Positions 7,167 to 7,479 of a stretch of DNA of 7,479 bases are shown here, one piece after another. Under the pieces are notes generated by a model. The model was not told the origin of the DNA. It saw only the letters and a list, made by a program, of their open reading frames with translations, and did not search any database. Where the stretch lies: NCBI GenBank assembly GCA_025356765.1, contig JANXRO010000395.1, forward strand, positions 1 through 7,479, written 5' to 3'. Both the position numbers and the translations under genes were made by a program. Every line of letters begins with the position of its first letter. The first letter of the stretch is position 1. Source of the DNA: Hyphomicrobiales bacterium. GTDB taxonomy: Bacteria > Pseudomonadota > Alphaproteobacteria > Rhizobiales > Aestuariivirgaceae.

Positions 7167-7479
7167 TGCTGGATTTTTCGCATCTGCCCAACACGCTGAA
7201 CGGCGCTGATATTCAAACCTTCAACGCGCTGGGGCCATCTGATTTTCAGACATGGCTTCGCCCGCGTGGCAAATCAATGATTTCAATTCTAAGCCTAAGT
7301 TCGGGCGCTGGCGGCGGCGGTGGTTTTTCTGCCGCTGCCAGCACGGCGCGCGGCGGCGGCGGCGGCGGCGGTGGCGGCGGTGGTACAATAACGCGCTGGG
7401 TGGCACCGTTGATTGATATTGACAGGCTTTACATCAACGTGCCCTTGGGCGGCCTTGGCGGCGCAGCAGGCGTTGCAGG
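7166..7479 (+). CDS. Glycine-rich phage tail-associated protein, 3' partial
   Basis: The frame is open from ATG 7166 to the window end (104 complete codons, no stop). The ATG overlaps the preceding stop as TAATG (7164-7168), which sets the start. The product begins MLDFSHLPNTLNGADIQTFN, followed by DFQTWLRPRGKSMISILSLSSGAGGGGGF. It then has an 11-Gly run (residues 63-73) and TITRWVAPLIDIDRLYINVPLGGLGGAAG. A Trp-x(2)-PRG segment, a hydrophobic strand and glycine clusters alternating with short beta strands are typical of glycine-rich phage tail or fibre proteins, in which Gly-rich loops can form a receptor-binding surface, as in the polyglycine-II tips of some T-even adhesins. That analogy is inference. 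Purines at 7152-7157 may serve as a weak ribosome binding site. Total length and C-terminal domains are unknown. Confidence 0.82.
   Translation, partial: MLDFSHLPNTLNGADIQTFNALGPSDFQTWLRPRGKSMISILSLSSGAGGGGGFSAAASTARGGGGGGGGGGGTITRWVAPLIDIDRLYINVPLGGLGGAAGVA
7352..7384 (+). repeat. In-frame GGC/GGT trinucleotide tract encoding 11 Gly
   Basis: Eleven consecutive glycine codons are present: six GGC, one GGT, two GGC, then two GGT. A shorter five-Gly tract lies at 7310-7324. The pure GGC part (7352-7369) is a short tandem repeat that could change length by whole codons during replication. That would lengthen or shorten the Gly loop without breaking the frame. Confidence 0.85.

Noticed and set aside
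7352..7384. Programmed frameshifting or CRISPR-like repeat at the GGC tract
   Set aside because: The tract is a trinucleotide repeat read in frame on both sides. There are no spaced repeats and no slippery heptamer with a plausible alternative product in the visible sequence.

Overview
The window is a co-directional block of phage-tail genes, all on the + strand and almost without intergenic space. The first gene runs in from upstream and the last runs off the end. The first four genes match, in order and domain content, the distal-tail and baseplate module of alphaproteobacterial gene transfer agents (GTAs, the Rhodobacter capsulatus RcGTA type) and of related siphophage-like prophages. They are a DUF2460 distal tail protein (gp12-like), a DUF2163/BR0599 hub protein with four cysteines (gp13-like), an NlpC/P60 cell-wall peptidase (gp14-like) and a very large tail-tip protein with a TIM-barrel domain (gp15-like, 'megatron').

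Three further genes follow that the canonical RcGTA cluster lacks directly after gp15. These are a mosaic DUF2793 fibre-like protein, a small 141-residue Ala/Asn/Thr-rich protein with its own strong Shine-Dalgarno site, and the start of a glycine-rich protein containing an uninterrupted run of 11 Gly. I read this second half as a receptor-binding or adhesion module attached to the conserved baseplate module. That reading is inference.

The host is most likely an alphaproteobacterium, because these protein families are concentrated there and hallmark strings such as GFEFDVPVRFDTD and MSDTPNLVLPYIAAAQAQKHVTHNEAL are typical of that class. Base composition looks moderate, roughly half G+C by eye, so a very high-GC Rhodobacter or Bradyrhizobium type is less likely. 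I cannot name a genus.

Layout: 1-584 distal tail protein (5' partial); 581-1459 hub; 1464-1895 peptidase; 1895-5743 tail-tip megatron; 5736-6710 DUF2793 fibre; 6741-7166 small conserved phage protein; 7166-7479 glycine-rich protein (3' partial). Genes overlap by 1 to 8 bases or are separated by 4 and 30 bases, which points to one polycistronic, translationally coupled transcript. No promoter, terminator, RNA gene, insertion sequence or CRISPR array is visible, and no gap without a gene exceeds 30 bases. The proteins would act together at the tip of a tail: fibres bind the cell surface, the hub and megatron form the channel, and the peptidase opens peptidoglycan. Whether this is a domesticated GTA or a prophage cannot be decided without the head, terminase, integrase and lysis genes outside the window.
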